Positions 7,548 through 16,811 of a DNA stretch of 64,000 nucleotides are shown one piece after another. The stretch is from Polaribacter marinus (lineage in GTDB: Bacteria; Bacteroidota; Bacteroidia; Flavobacteriales; Flavobacteriaceae). Position 1 is the first letter of the stretch. The number at the start of each line of letters is the position of its first letter. Below the pieces are notes generated by a model, which was given only the letters and a program-made list of their open reading frames with translations, ran no database searches and had not been told where the DNA came from. Both the position numbers and the translations under genes were made by a program. The stretch lies in assembly GCF_022662535.1 (NCBI RefSeq), contig NZ_JAKQYM010000002.1:352032-416031 (forward strand), given 5' to 3'.

Positions 7548-9998
7548 ATGACGATTATGAAAATTCAAAAATTCCTGTTTATATCTTTTGTGATGTTAAC
7601 TTTTGTTAGTTTTTCGCAAAATTCTAATTTATATAGGGCAGAAAAAGATAAAATTCACGATTTAGTGCATACAAAATTAAAAGTAGATTTTAATTTTGCA
7701 GAAAAACAATTAAATGGTGAAGCTTGGATTACCGCTAAACCTCATTTTTATACAACAAGTAAAATTACTTTAGATGCAAAATCTATGCTTATTCACAATG
7801 TTTCTATGAATAACAGAAAATTAGATTTTAATTATGATGATTTTAAACTGATTATTGATTTACCAAAAGAATACAAAAAGAACGAAGAATTTACCCTTTA
7901 TATTAAGTATACCGCGCGTCCAGAAAAAGTTAAACAAAAAGGAAGCGCTGCCATAACAGATGCTAAAGGTTTGTATTTTATAAATGCAGATGGAGCAGAT
8001 AAAAATAAACCTACACAAATCTGGACACAAGGAGAAACTGAAGCAAGTAGCTGTTGGTTTCCAACAATAGATAGCCCGAATCAAAAAACATCACAAGAAA
8101 TTTATATAACTGTTCCTAATAAATATGTAACACTTTCTAACGGAAAACTCGTCAATCAAATTAAAAAAGGAGATAATAGAACAGATTATTGGAAGTTTGA
8201 ACAAAAACATGCTCCATATTTGTTTTTTATGGGAGTAGGTGAATATGAAATTATTAAAGATTCCTATAAAAATATACCCGTAGATTATTATGTAGAAAAA
8301 GAATACGCACCTTATGCTAAAGATATTTTTGGTAAAACTCCAGAAATGATGGAGTTCTTTTCTACAATCTTAGGAGTAGAGTATCCTTGGAATAAATACA
8401 GTCAAATTGTTGGTAGAGATTATGTTTCTGGAGCAATGGAAAATACAACAGCTGTAATTCATGGAGAACAGGCTTATCAAAAGCCAGGGCAACTAATTGA
8501 TGAGAATAAGCAAGAAAACACGATTGCGCATGAGTTATTTCATCATTGGTTTGGAGATTTAGTAACCTCAGAAAGCTGGTCTAATCTTACGTTAAATGAG
8601 TCTTTTGCAAATTATAGTGAATATTTATGGAGAGAACATAAATATGGAAAAGTAGAAGCTGAAATGCACTTATTTGAGGAAGTGAAATCTTATATGAATG
8701 GTCAAAATTTCGACAAACATTTAGTTCGTTTTAATTATGATGACAAAGAAGATATGTTTGATTTAGTAAGCTATAATAAAGGTGGAGCTATTTTACATAT
8801 GTTAAGAAAATATTTAGGGGATGATGCTTTTTTTGAAGGTTTAAAAACTTATTTAAACGAATATAAATACAAAACGGCAGAAGTGCATCAGCTGCGTTTA
8901 ATCTTCGAAAAAATTACAGGAAAAGACTTAAACTGGTTTTTTAATCAATGGTATTTTGGAGGAGGATATCCTAAAATTGAAATCTCTTATGATTATAATA
9001 CTTTAAGAAAAACAGTAACTATAAATATTATTCAATTACAAGGTAAATCGTTTAAATTTCCTTTTGCAATTGATATTTTTGAAGGAAATAAGAGAAGAAG
9101 GCACACTGTTTTTGTAGAAGGTAAAGATGCTTCTTTTTCATTTCCGTACACAAAACAGCCAACATTAATTCAAGTAAATGCAGATGGAGCATTGATTTGC
9201 GAAATCACAGAAAACAAAGTTTTAAGTGATTATATTTTTCAACTAAAAAATGCAGATAATTATGTGCATCGAAGAGAGGCATTAATAGAAGTTGCTAAAA
9301 AACAAGACGATAAAGATGCATTTAATGCAGTTGTTGCTGCTATGAATGATAAGGCTTATAAAATTAGAATCCTTGCATTAGAAAAAATAGATTTAATTAA
9401 TAAATTTTCTAAAAAAGATGCCATTCATAAAATTATGCAAATGGCCAATTCTGATGAGAAAACATTAGTGCAAGCTGCGGCAATTTATACTTTAGGAAAA
9501 TTAACAGATCCGGAGTTAAAGCCAATTTTTGAAAAAGCTTTGCAGAGTAAATCGTATTCTGTGTTAGGAAAAGCGTTAGTTGCTATGTATTATGTAGACA
9601 AACAATTGGCAATAACAAAATCTAAACAATTGCCAGATGAAGTTAGACAAATTTTAGCAACACCTCTGACTAGAATTTTTATTGAAGAAAATGATGAAAA
9701 GGAATTGCCTTTTATTGCTAAAAATGTAGTTTCTGGCTTGTTTTTGTCTAATGATGATGCTATAAAAGTACTTTATCAAAAAGCATTAAAACAAATTTCT
9801 ATAAGTGAAAATTCAGAAGCTATTCAAAACTTAGTCGATGATATGGTTGTAAAAGGAAATCAATATAAACAGTTTAATTTTGATAAGGTTGTCATTAATT
9901 TAATGCGTACTATGATACAAGATCAAAAGAAACAAAATACCTCTAATAGAGATAGAAATACAGAAATTATTAAAGAAGCAATGGCAAAACTATTGTAA
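7548..9998 (+). CDS. M1 family zinc aminopeptidase
   Basis: An 816-residue gluzincin. After a signal peptide (ends FVSFSQ) comes the N-terminal beta domain, the substrate motif GAMEN (in VSGAMENTT, about residue 300), and the zinc site HELFHHW with the third ligand Glu in LTLNESFANY 18 residues on. The C-terminal third is HEAT-like helical repeats. The protein should be exported and trim N-terminal residues of peptides. The signal peptide would equally fit a start at 7557 (MKIQKFLF). The annotated start includes three extra residues (MTI). It is flanked by a terminator upstream and stands alone. Confidence 0.94.
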   Translation: MTIMKIQKFLFISFVMLTFVSFSQNSNLYRAEKDKIHDLVHTKLKVDFNFAEKQLNGEAWITAKPHFYTTSKITLDAKSMLIHNVSMNNRKLDFNYDDFKLIIDLPKEYKKNEEFTLYIKYTARPEKVKQKGSAAITDAKGLYFINADGADKNKPTQIWTQGETEASSCWFPTIDSPNQKTSQEIYITVPNKYVTLSNGKLVNQIKKGDNRTDYWKFEQKHAPYLFFMGVGEYEIIKDSYKNIPVDYYVEKEYAPYAKDIFGKTPEMMEFFSTILGVEYPWNKYSQIVGRDYVSGAMENTTAVIHGEQAYQKPGQLIDENKQENTIAHELFHHWFGDLVTSESWSNLTLNESFANYSEYLWREHKYGKVEAEMHLFEEVKSYMNGQNFDKHLVRFNYDDKEDMFDLVSYNKGGAILHMLRKYLGDDAFFEGLKTYLNEYKYKTAEVHQLRLIFEKITGKDLNWFFNQWYFGGGYPKIEISYDYNTLRKTVTINIIQLQGKSFKFPFAIDIFEGNKRRRHTVFVEGKDASFSFPYTKQPTLIQVNADGALICEITENKVLSDYIFQLKNADNYVHRREALIEVAKKQDDKDAFNAVVAAMNDKAYKIRILALEKIDLINKFSKKDAIHKIMQMANSDEKTLVQAAAIYTLGKLTDPELKPIFEKALQSKSYSVLGKALVAMYYVDKQLAITKSKQLPDEVRQILATPLTRIFIEENDEKELPFIAKNVVSGLFLSNDDAIKVLYQKALKQISISENSEAIQNLVDDMVVKGNQYKQFNFDKVVINLMRTMIQDQKKQNTSNRDRNTEIIKEAMAKLL

Positions 9999-10059
9999 TT
10001 TTTTATTTAATTTATTTCTTTTAACTTAGCTCGCATAGAATTTCATGAAACAATAATCT

Positions 10060-10941
10060 ATGACAGCTGCCGAATTGATTAGTAATATTTTTTTACCATT
10101 ATCTCTAGCGATTATTATGTTAGGTATGGGAATGACTTTAGTTCTTTCTGATTTTACAAGAATCATTAAATATCCTAAAGCTATTTTAATAGGACTTACA
10201 AATCAACTATTACTTTTACCTATTATTGGTTTTTCGTTGGCAATAGTCTTTAATTTAAGTCCTGTAATGGCTGTAGGATTAATGATTTTAGCAACTTGTC
10301 CTGGTGGACCAACAAGTAATTTAATAACGCAAATTTGTAAAGGGAATATTGCTTTATCTGTAACACTTACCGCTATTGCAAGTATTGTAAGTGTGCTTAC
10401 CATACCTTTTATTTTGTCTTATGCATTGTCCTATTTTGGTTCAGATACAAATGTTACAATTAAGCTACCTATTTTAAATACAATTTTACAAATAATGGTA
10501 ATTACTGTTATTCCTATTGCTATAGGAATGTTTATTCGTAAATACAGAGAAAAATTTGCCAATAGAATGGAAAAAACAATGCGAATAGCATCTACAATTA
10601 TTTTTATTCTTGTTTTTATCGCTGTTTTGGCAGCAAACTTTAAGTTGATAGGAACAGCAATGAAAGAGGTGGGATTGGTTACTTTGTTGTTAAATGTAGT
10701 TACTATGGCAGTTGGTTATTTAACAGCTAAATTATTTAATTTAAACATAAAAAATGCAATTTCAATAACAATTGAAAGTGGGATACAAAACGGAACGCTG
10801 GCATTTGTAATTGCTACAACCATCCTAAATAACATAGAAATGGGGATACCTACGGCAGCTTATTCTATCTGGATGTTTATAACCGGAGGAATTTTAATGT
10901 GGCAATTATCAAAAAGGAAAACTATAGGAGAATCTAAATAG
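10060..10941 (+). CDS. Bile acid:sodium symporter (BASS) family transporter
   Basis: A 293-residue inner-membrane protein with about nine to ten hydrophobic helices across its full length. Family hallmarks are the TCPGGPTSNLITQ loop near residue 82 and the second conserved crossing region SGIQNGTLAFVIATTI near residue 240. BASS members move organic acids, often with sodium. The true substrate cannot be inferred. The gene is single and lies between the M1 peptidase and a minus-strand regulator. Confidence 0.88.
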   Translation: MTAAELISNIFLPLSLAIIMLGMGMTLVLSDFTRIIKYPKAILIGLTNQLLLLPIIGFSLAIVFNLSPVMAVGLMILATCPGGPTSNLITQICKGNIALSVTLTAIASIVSVLTIPFILSYALSYFGSDTNVTIKLPILNTILQIMVITVIPIAIGMFIRKYREKFANRMEKTMRIASTIIFILVFIAVLAANFKLIGTAMKEVGLVTLLLNVVTMAVGYLTAKLFNLNIKNAISITIESGIQNGTLAFVIATTILNNIEMGIPTAAYSIWMFITGGILMWQLSKRKTIGESK

Positions 10942-11084
10942 TTTTTTATCTCACAACTTAGGAGCTCTTATTTTATTTAAGTGGGATTATGTCACTTAAA
11001 TTTCTTTTACATCAATTATTGAATTGATTATGCTTGTTCTGTTATTGATTTTAAGCGGTAAAAAATACATGATACTTTTTCTAT

Positions 11085-11432
11085 TTATTTCATGTATTCA
11101 TCAAAAGTACCATCATTATAAAATACTACAATTCGCTGTATTGTTTTTCCGTCATTAGAATTCGTTGCAAATAAAGATGGAGCAGAAGTGGTGTTCTTTT
11201 CTTCTTTTTTAGGAAAGCTTCCTTTGCCATTTAACAACCATTGAATATCTACATCATTAAATTCTGAAGTAACTTTTAAAATAAAATCTAAACTAGGTTT
11301 ATTTCTTCCAGACAAAATATGAGAAATACTAGAACGCTGCACTCCAACTTTATCAGCAAATAAAGAGGCTGATAATTGATGAAAATCCATCACTTTTTTT
11401 AAACGAGAAGTAAATTCTAAAGTGTTTATCAT
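11085..11432 (-). CDS. XRE-family helix-turn-helix regulator
   Basis: A 115-residue protein with an N-terminal Cro/C1-type HTH (about residues 8-62: SASLFADKVGVQRSSISHIL, then SGRNKPSLDFI). The tail contains IQRIVVFYNDGTFDEYMK, a short beta segment seen in many Bacteroidota XRE proteins. It has its own well-formed promoter at 11453-11483 and diverges from the M14 peptidase gene 348 nt away. Its targets are unknown. The shared intergenic region holds a perfect palindrome (TTACAATTGTAA, 11706-11717) that could be an operator. Confidence 0.88.
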   Translation of the reverse strand: MINTLEFTSRLKKVMDFHQLSASLFADKVGVQRSSISHILSGRNKPSLDFILKVTSEFNDVDIQWLLNGKGSFPKKEEKNTTSAPSLFATNSNDGKTIQRIVVFYNDGTFDEYMK

Positions 11433-11452
11433 TGTAACTTGGTAAAGGTATA

Positions 11453-11483
11453 CAAATGTAAAGTATCTTAAATCAATAACAAA
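11453..11483 (-). promoter_or_regulatory. Promoter of the XRE regulator
   Basis: Read on the minus strand this is TTTG (11483-11480), a 19-bp spacer, then TACATTTG (11460-11453). It matches the Bacteroidota -33/-7 consensus with correct spacing, and the ATG at 11432 follows 20 nt later. Confidence 0.7.
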
Positions 11484-11705
11484 ACAATTCTAAAACAATC
11501 GATATTTTACGTTCTTATTAGTTAAATATAAGCTTTATATAAAATACGTAAGTGATTGAAATATAGATTTTTGAAATTCATGTATAAATAAAATCAATTC
11601 AATGAAATTAAACAATTTACACAAGTTGCTTTATAAAAAGCATATGTTTACAAAAGTAACAATTAAGCTTGATTTTTGAATTTACATTTGTAACATGTTT
11701 ACAGT

Positions 11706-11756
11706 TTACAATTGTAATCTTTTAGTTTGATGACAATTGTGAATAGTCTATTTTTG
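11706..11756 (+). promoter_or_regulatory. Promoter of the M14 peptidase with an upstream palindrome
   Basis: TTTG at 11726-11729, 19 bp, then TATTTTTG at 11749-11756 form a consensus Bacteroidota promoter. Transcription would begin near 11763, which excludes the upstream start codons at 11727-11730 and supports the ATG at 11781. A perfect 12-bp palindrome TTACAATTGTAA (11706-11717) lies 8 bp before the -33 box and is an operator candidate. The rest of the 11433-11780 gap is AT-rich with nothing else recognised. Confidence 0.65.
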
Positions 11757-11780
11757 TTATTTACTAGAAAAATATTTAGC

Positions 11781-12830
11781 ATGAAGATTTTATCCACAGA
11801 TTTTTTAGAAACAATATTTAAAGAACAAAAAGAAAATACCCTTTTTGGAAAGTGGATTACATTTAAAGACATTAAAGATTTATTTAATAAGCACAATAAA
11901 ATCTTTCAAATTTCAGAAATAGGAAGCTCTGAAGAAGGCAGGCCAATTTTACAATTAAAAATAGGTACTGGTAAAAAGAGAGTTTTCTTATGGTCTCAAA
12001 TGCACGGAAATGAAAGTACTGGAACAAAAGCATTGTTCGACTTATTTAATTGTTTTTCCAATTCTAATAAAGATGAGTTAAAAACTATTTTAATTGAATG
12101 TACTTTATTGTTTATTCCAATGCTAAATCCTGATGGAGCTAAAGCATATACTCGAGTAAATGCAAACAACATAGATTTAAATAGGGATGCTGTAGAAAAA
12201 ATAGCCAAAGAAAGTAAACTTTTAAGAAGTGTTCTAGAAGATTTTAATCCTCAATTCTGTTTTAATTTACACGATCAAAGAACAATTTTTGGAGTAGAAG
12301 GAACAAAGAATCCTGCAACAATATCTTTTTTAGCACCTTCAGAAGAAGTAAGCAGAACAATAACAGAAGGTAGAAAACAAACCATGAATGTTATTGTTGC
12401 TATGAATAAAATGTTACAACAAATAATTCCTGATTTTGTAGGTAGATATACAGATGAATTCTATCCAACTGCAACAGGAGATAATTTTCAAAAATTAGGA
12501 TATAACACCATTTTAATAGAGTCTGGTCATTATATTAATGACTACACTAGAGAAGACTCTAGAAAATTTACTTTTTACTCTATATTACAAGGCCTTTATC
12601 ATATTGCATCTTCATCAAACTTCAATACCTATAAAGAATATTTTAACATTCCTAATAATGATAAAATATTTTATGATGTTATACATAGATATTCAAATCC
12701 TAAAAATGATATAGCATTTCAATATGAAGATAAAATTATTGCTAACAGACTCGTTTCAAATTTGATAAAAGTTGAAGAAGAAGTAAGCAAAACAAAAATT
12801 GGACATAGCGAAATCGTTTTCGACGAATAA
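11781..12830 (+). CDS. M14 family zinc carboxypeptidase-like protein
   Basis: About 349 residues from the chosen start MKILSTDF, which lies downstream of the mapped promoter. The M14 zinc site is visible as SQMHGNEST (HxxE, about residues 74-77) with the later His in NLHDQRT. The substrate-binding block NPDGAKAYTRVNANNIDLNRD is followed near residue 250 by ILIESGHY, the position of the catalytic Glu. No signal peptide is present from this start, so it is probably cytoplasmic. It resembles the short Flavobacteria M14 proteins, some of which act on muropeptides or other unusual amide bonds. Specificity unknown. Confidence 0.86.
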   Translation: MKILSTDFLETIFKEQKENTLFGKWITFKDIKDLFNKHNKIFQISEIGSSEEGRPILQLKIGTGKKRVFLWSQMHGNESTGTKALFDLFNCFSNSNKDELKTILIECTLLFIPMLNPDGAKAYTRVNANNIDLNRDAVEKIAKESKLLRSVLEDFNPQFCFNLHDQRTIFGVEGTKNPATISFLAPSEEVSRTITEGRKQTMNVIVAMNKMLQQIIPDFVGRYTDEFYPTATGDNFQKLGYNTILIESGHYINDYTREDSRKFTFYSILQGLYHIASSSNFNTYKEYFNIPNNDKIFYDVIHRYSNPKNDIAFQYEDKIIANRLVSNLIKVEEEVSKTKIGHSEIVFDE

Positions 12831-12880
12831 TTTTCTTAAATATTTCTTAGGTTTATTATGCTTTAATTAAATTAAAATCA

Positions 12881-12888
12881 TAAATTTG
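12881..12888 (+). promoter_or_regulatory. -7 box upstream of the Lrp regulator
   Basis: TAAATTTG is an exact TAnnTTTG match 31 nt before the ATG at 12920. The -33 element is not obvious. Confidence 0.45.
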
Positions 12889-12919
12889 CAGTATTAATTG
12901 AATAATACTCAAAAAAAAT

Positions 12920-13399
12920 ATGAAAAAATTTACCCTAGACGAAATAGATCATCAAATTTTAGACATCTTGATTGAAAACGCAAGAACTCCATTTACTGAT
13001 ATTGCAAAACAATTATTAGTTTCAGCAGGAACCATTCATGTTCGTGTAAAAAAAATGGAAGATGAAGGTATTATTCAAGGCTCTACTTTAACATTAAACT
13101 ACGAAAAAATGGGCTATTCATTTATAGCACATGTTGGAGTGTTTCTAGAAAAAACATCAATGACACAAAGTGTTATTGAAAATTTAAGAAAAATTTCTAA
13201 TGTAACAGTAGCTTATGTAACTGCAGGAAAGTATAATATTTTCTGTAAAGTTAGAGCAAAAGGAACAAACGATGCAAAAGATATTATATATCAAATAGAT
13301 GATGTTCCTGGAGTTAAAAGAACAGAGACTATGATTGCTTTAGAAGAAAGTATTAATGACAAGAAAAGAATGATGCATGCTATATTCAAAGATTTATAA
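12920..13399 (+). CDS. Lrp/AsnC family transcriptional regulator
   Basis: A 159-residue Lrp-type protein. The N-terminal winged HTH (about residues 5-60, LDEIDHQILDILIENARTPF, then TDIAKQL and GTIHVRVKKMEDEGII) is followed by the RAM/AsnC_trans_reg ligand-binding domain (about 70-150). Such proteins sense amino acids and control their metabolism. It is immediately upstream of the fused E1 gene of a branched-chain 2-oxoacid dehydrogenase, which suggests a link with branched-chain amino acids. A terminator at 13421 separates the two. Confidence 0.93.
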   Translation: MKKFTLDEIDHQILDILIENARTPFTDIAKQLLVSAGTIHVRVKKMEDEGIIQGSTLTLNYEKMGYSFIAHVGVFLEKTSMTQSVIENLRKISNVTVAYVTAGKYNIFCKVRAKGTNDAKDIIYQIDDVPGVKRTETMIALEESINDKKRMMHAIFKDL

Positions 13400-13420
13400 A
13401 AAGCATTAAATTATAATATA

Positions 13421-13451
13421 AATCCTTATCAGAAATGATAAGGATTTTTTT
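13421..13451 (+). terminator. Rho-independent terminator
   Basis: The perfect 10-bp stem aatccttatc / gataaggatt has a 6-nt loop and a T-run, 21 nt after the Lrp gene. Confidence 0.85.
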
Positions 13452-13473
13452 ATGGTATAATATTCTTTATTGT

Positions 13474-13481
13474 TATGTTTG
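13474..13481 (+). promoter_or_regulatory. -7 box upstream of the E1 gene
   Basis: TATGTTTG matches TAnnTTTG 24 nt before the ATG at 13506. No good -33 box was found. Confidence 0.4.
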
Positions 13482-13505
13482 TTATCTTTATGAAATTTAT
13501 AATTT

Positions 13506-15497
13506 ATGGCAGCAAAAATTGAATTTACTTCAAATTCCTCAATAAGCAAATCTACTTTATTACATTTATATAAAAGCATGTTAAAACCTCGATTAATAGA
13601 GGAGAAAATGCTTATCTTATTGCGTCAAGGAAAAATTTCTAAGTGGTTTTCTGGAATTGGTCAAGAAGCAATTTCTGTAGGAGTTACTCTGGCATTGCAA
13701 AAAGAAGAATACATATTACCCATGCATAGAAATTTAGGAGTTTTTACTACTAGAGAAATTCCTTTGCATAGATTATTTTCTCAATGGCAAGGAAAAATGA
13801 ATGGTTTTACAAAAGGAAGAGATAGAAGTTTTCACTTTGGAACACAAGAATATAATATTGTGGGAATGATTTCTCATTTAGGCCCACAATTAGGAATTGC
13901 AGACGGAATTGCATTAGCAAACAAACTAAAGAAAAATAATAATATTTGCGCTGTTTTTACCGGTGAAGGAGGAACCAGTGAAGGTGATTTTCACGAAGCT
14001 CTTAATGTTGCAGCTGTTTGGAATTTACCTGTTTTATTTTGTGTAGAGAATAATGGCTATGGTTTATCTACCCCAATTTTAGAACAATTTAAATGTAAAA
14101 ATATTGCAGACAAAGGAATTGGTTTTGGTATGGAAAGCCACATTATTGATGGAAATAACATACTGGAAGTATATACAAAGGTTTCTGAAATTGCAGAAAG
14201 CATTCGTAAAAAGCCAAGACCTGTTTTGTTAGAGTTTAAAACCTTTAGAATGCGCGGACATGAAGAGGCTAGTGGAACAAAATATGTACCCAAAGATTTG
14301 ATGGATTTTTGGGTAGCTAAAGATCCTTTAGAAAATTTTCAAGAATATTTAAAACAAGAGGGAATTCTTACAGAAACTATAGAAGTTTCTTATAAAGAAA
14401 AAATTACCCATGAAATAAATAAAAATCTTCAAATTGCTTTTGATGAAGAAAAAATTGTTCCGAATTTAGAAACAGAATTAAATGATGTTTTTAAACCTTT
14501 TAATTATCAAGAAACAAAAGCTTCATCAACCAAAAATAATATTCGTTTTGTGGATGCTATTTCGGATGGATTAAAGTTATCTATGGAAAAACATGATGAT
14601 TTGGTAATTATGGGGCAAGATGTAGCAGAGTATGGTGGTGTTTTTAAAATTACAGATGGTTTTGTTGAAGCTTTTGGTAAAGAGCGGGTTAGAAATACAC
14701 CAATTTGTGAATCTGCTATTGTTTCTGCAGCATACGGATTATCGGTAAACGGAATGAAAGCCGTAATGGAAATGCAATTTGCTGATTTTGTATCGTCGGG
14801 TTTTAATCCGATTGTTAATTTATTAGCAAAATCAAATTATAGATGGAATCAAAATGCAGATGTTGTAGTAAGAATGCCTTGTGGAGCAGGAGTAGGAGCA
14901 GGTCCTTTTCACAGTCAAACAAATGAAGCTTGGTTTACAAAGACTCCTGGCTTAAAAGTAATCTATCCTGCTTTTCCTCAAGATGCAAAAGGTTTATTAT
15001 CCGCAGCAATAAATGATCCAAATCCTGTATTGTTTTTTGAACATAAAGGATTATATAGATCTGTTTATCAGGAAGTTTCTGAAGGATATTTTACTACAGA
15101 AATTGGAAAAGCTGCTATTTTAAAAGAAGGTAAAGAAATGACTATAATTAGTTATGGAGCAGGAGTTCATTGGGTTTTAGAAGCTTTAGAAAAACTACCA
15201 GAAATTTCTGCAGAAGTAATTGATTTAAGAACATTACAGCCTTTAGATGTTACAACAATTTACAAATCTGTTAGAAAAACGGGTAAAGTAATGGTAGTAC
15301 AAGAAGATTCTTTATTTGGTGGAATCGCTAGTGATATTTCTGCACTAGTTACAGAAAACTGTTTTCAATCTATAGATGCGCCTGTAAAAAGAGTGGCTAG
15401 CTTAGAAACACCAATTCCTTTTCAATCGGATTTAGAACAACAATATTTATCTAAAAATAAATTACAAGAAGAAATCCTTAAATTATATCAATATTAA
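13506..15497 (+). CDS. Fused E1 alpha/beta of a 2-oxoacid (2-oxoisovalerate-type) dehydrogenase
   Basis: This 663-residue thiamine-diphosphate enzyme joins both E1 subunits in one chain. The alpha part (about 15-320) carries the cofactor motif FTGEGGTSEGDFHEALN with PVLFCVENNGYG. The beta part (about 345-663) starts IRFVDAISDGLKLSMEKHDD and contains VIMGQDVAEYGGVFKITDG and the C-terminal transketolase-like domain with VVQEDSLFGG. It should decarboxylate branched-chain 2-oxoacids and pass the acyl group to an E2 encoded elsewhere. The fusion is normal in Bacteroidota. The neighbouring Lrp gene fits a branched-chain role, but pyruvate cannot be excluded. Confidence 0.9.
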   Translation: MAAKIEFTSNSSISKSTLLHLYKSMLKPRLIEEKMLILLRQGKISKWFSGIGQEAISVGVTLALQKEEYILPMHRNLGVFTTREIPLHRLFSQWQGKMNGFTKGRDRSFHFGTQEYNIVGMISHLGPQLGIADGIALANKLKKNNNICAVFTGEGGTSEGDFHEALNVAAVWNLPVLFCVENNGYGLSTPILEQFKCKNIADKGIGFGMESHIIDGNNILEVYTKVSEIAESIRKKPRPVLLEFKTFRMRGHEEASGTKYVPKDLMDFWVAKDPLENFQEYLKQEGILTETIEVSYKEKITHEINKNLQIAFDEEKIVPNLETELNDVFKPFNYQETKASSTKNNIRFVDAISDGLKLSMEKHDDLVIMGQDVAEYGGVFKITDGFVEAFGKERVRNTPICESAIVSAAYGLSVNGMKAVMEMQFADFVSSGFNPIVNLLAKSNYRWNQNADVVVRMPCGAGVGAGPFHSQTNEAWFTKTPGLKVIYPAFPQDAKGLLSAAINDPNPVLFFEHKGLYRSVYQEVSEGYFTTEIGKAAILKEGKEMTIISYGAGVHWVLEALEKLPEISAEVIDLRTLQPLDVTTIYKSVRKTGKVMVVQEDSLFGGIASDISALVTENCFQSIDAPVKRVASLETPIPFQSDLEQQYLSKNKLQEEILKLYQY

Positions 15498-15585
15498 TTT
15501 TAAAATTGATTTATTTCTGTAAATATTAGTACATTTTTTTTCCTTAAAAGTAATATATTTAAAGCATCAAAATAAATCCTTAGAA

Positions 15586-16593
15586 ATGAAGAATAAACAA
15601 ATCATCTTTAAAAAACGACCAATTGGAACTCCAGATACAGATACTTGGCAGTTAGAAACGAATCCTGTACCTGAATTACAAGAAGGAGAAATATTAATTC
15701 AGCAGCATTATGTTTCTTTAGATCCTGCAATGCGTGGTTGGATGAATGATTCAAAATCATACATTCCTCCTGTAGCCATTGATGATGTTATGAGAGCGGG
15801 TTCTATTGGGAAAATTATTAAAAATAATGGGAATCCTAAATTTGAAGTTGGAGATTGTGTTACTAGTTGGGGTGGTGTACAACAATATGTTGTAACAAAT
15901 GGAGATGGTTGGTATAAAGTTGATGAGCGTTTAGCTCCTATGCCAATGTATCTTGGTACTTTAGGTATGCCTGGAATGACAGCCTATTTTGGTATTACAG
16001 AAGTGGGTAAAATTAAAGATGGTGATATTGTATTGGTTTCTGGTGCTGCTGGTGCAGTAGGAAGTATTGTTGGCCAAATTGCTAAAATTAAAGGATGTAT
16101 AGTAATTGGTATTGCTGGGGGGAAAGAAAAATGTGATTATTTAATTAATGAATTAGGTTTTGATGATGCCATTGATTATAAATCTGAAAATATTTATTCT
16201 GCTTTAAAGAAAAAATGTCCAAAAGGAATTGATGTTTATTTTGATAATGTAGGCGGAGTTATTTTAGATGCTGCTTTAAGTAAATTAAGAATGCATGCAA
16301 GAGTGGTTATTTGTGGAGCAATTTCTCAATACAATAACAAATCTAAAATTAGTGGACCAAGTAATTATTTATCTTTATTGGTAACACGTTCTACTATGCA
16401 AGGTATGGTAGTTATGGATTATGTGAAAGATTATGCTATTGCAGCAAAACAAATGGGAATTTGGATGCAAGAAGGAAAACTAAAATCTAGAGAAGATATT
16501 TATGAAGGAATTGAAAACTTTGAAGAAACTTACCAAAGACTATTTTCTGGAGAAAAAAACGGGAAACTTGTTTTAAAAGTAATCGAAGAATAA
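15586..16593 (+). CDS. Zinc-independent MDR NADP-dependent oxidoreductase (CurA/PTGR-like)
   Basis: A 335-residue medium-chain reductase. The N-terminal GroES-like part contains LDPAMRGWMND (about residues 46-56), typical of the leukotriene B4 12-hydroxydehydrogenase/curcumin reductase group. The Rossmann part has VSGAAGAVGSIVGQIAK (about 147-163) and YFDNVGGVILDAAL. No zinc-ligand cysteines are present. It probably reduces the double bond of enones or 2-alkenals. The small CPxCG gene begins 4 nt after its stop and is probably co-transcribed. Confidence 0.9.
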   Translation: MKNKQIIFKKRPIGTPDTDTWQLETNPVPELQEGEILIQQHYVSLDPAMRGWMNDSKSYIPPVAIDDVMRAGSIGKIIKNNGNPKFEVGDCVTSWGGVQQYVVTNGDGWYKVDERLAPMPMYLGTLGMPGMTAYFGITEVGKIKDGDIVLVSGAAGAVGSIVGQIAKIKGCIVIGIAGGKEKCDYLINELGFDDAIDYKSENIYSALKKKCPKGIDVYFDNVGGVILDAALSKLRMHARVVICGAISQYNNKSKISGPSNYLSLLVTRSTMQGMVVMDYVKDYAIAAKQMGIWMQEGKLKSREDIYEGIENFEETYQRLFSGEKNGKLVLKVIEE

Positions 16594-16597
16594 TATA

Positions 16598-16777
16598 GTG
16601 GAACATTTTTTTCAATGTCCACATTGTTGGGAGCGTATTTCAATGCTTTTAGATGCAAGCGTATATCAACAAACATATATTGAAGATTGTGAAGTTTGTT
16701 GTAACCCAATAGAGATTACATCAATTTTTGAAGAAGGAGAATTAATCTCTTTTCACGCACAATCTATAGAACAGTAA
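16598..16777 (+). CDS. CPxCG-related small zinc-ribbon protein (GTG start)
   Basis: A 59-residue protein, read from GTG at 16598 as VEHFFQCPHCWERISMLLDA... and ending SFHAQSIEQ. Two cysteine pairs, CPHC at residues 7-10 and CEVCC near residue 32, with an ITSIFEEGELISF tail match the Cys_rich_CPXG family. These small proteins often follow unrelated enzymes, have no known function, and presumably bind one zinc. It lies between the MDR gene (4-nt gap) and a terminator. The start is inferred because no ATG precedes the first CxxC in frame. Confidence 0.8.
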   Translation: MEHFFQCPHCWERISMLLDASVYQQTYIEDCEVCCNPIEITSIFEEGELISFHAQSIEQ

Positions 16778-16779
16778 AG

Positions 16780-16811
16780 AATAAGAATCCTGTAAAAACA
16801 GGATTCTTATT
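16780..16811. terminator. Bidirectional terminator
   Basis: A perfect 14-bp stem (aataagaatcctgt / acaggattcttatt) with a 4-nt loop serves the plus-strand MDR/CPxCG pair and overlaps the stop of the convergent RluA gene. Confidence 0.85.
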
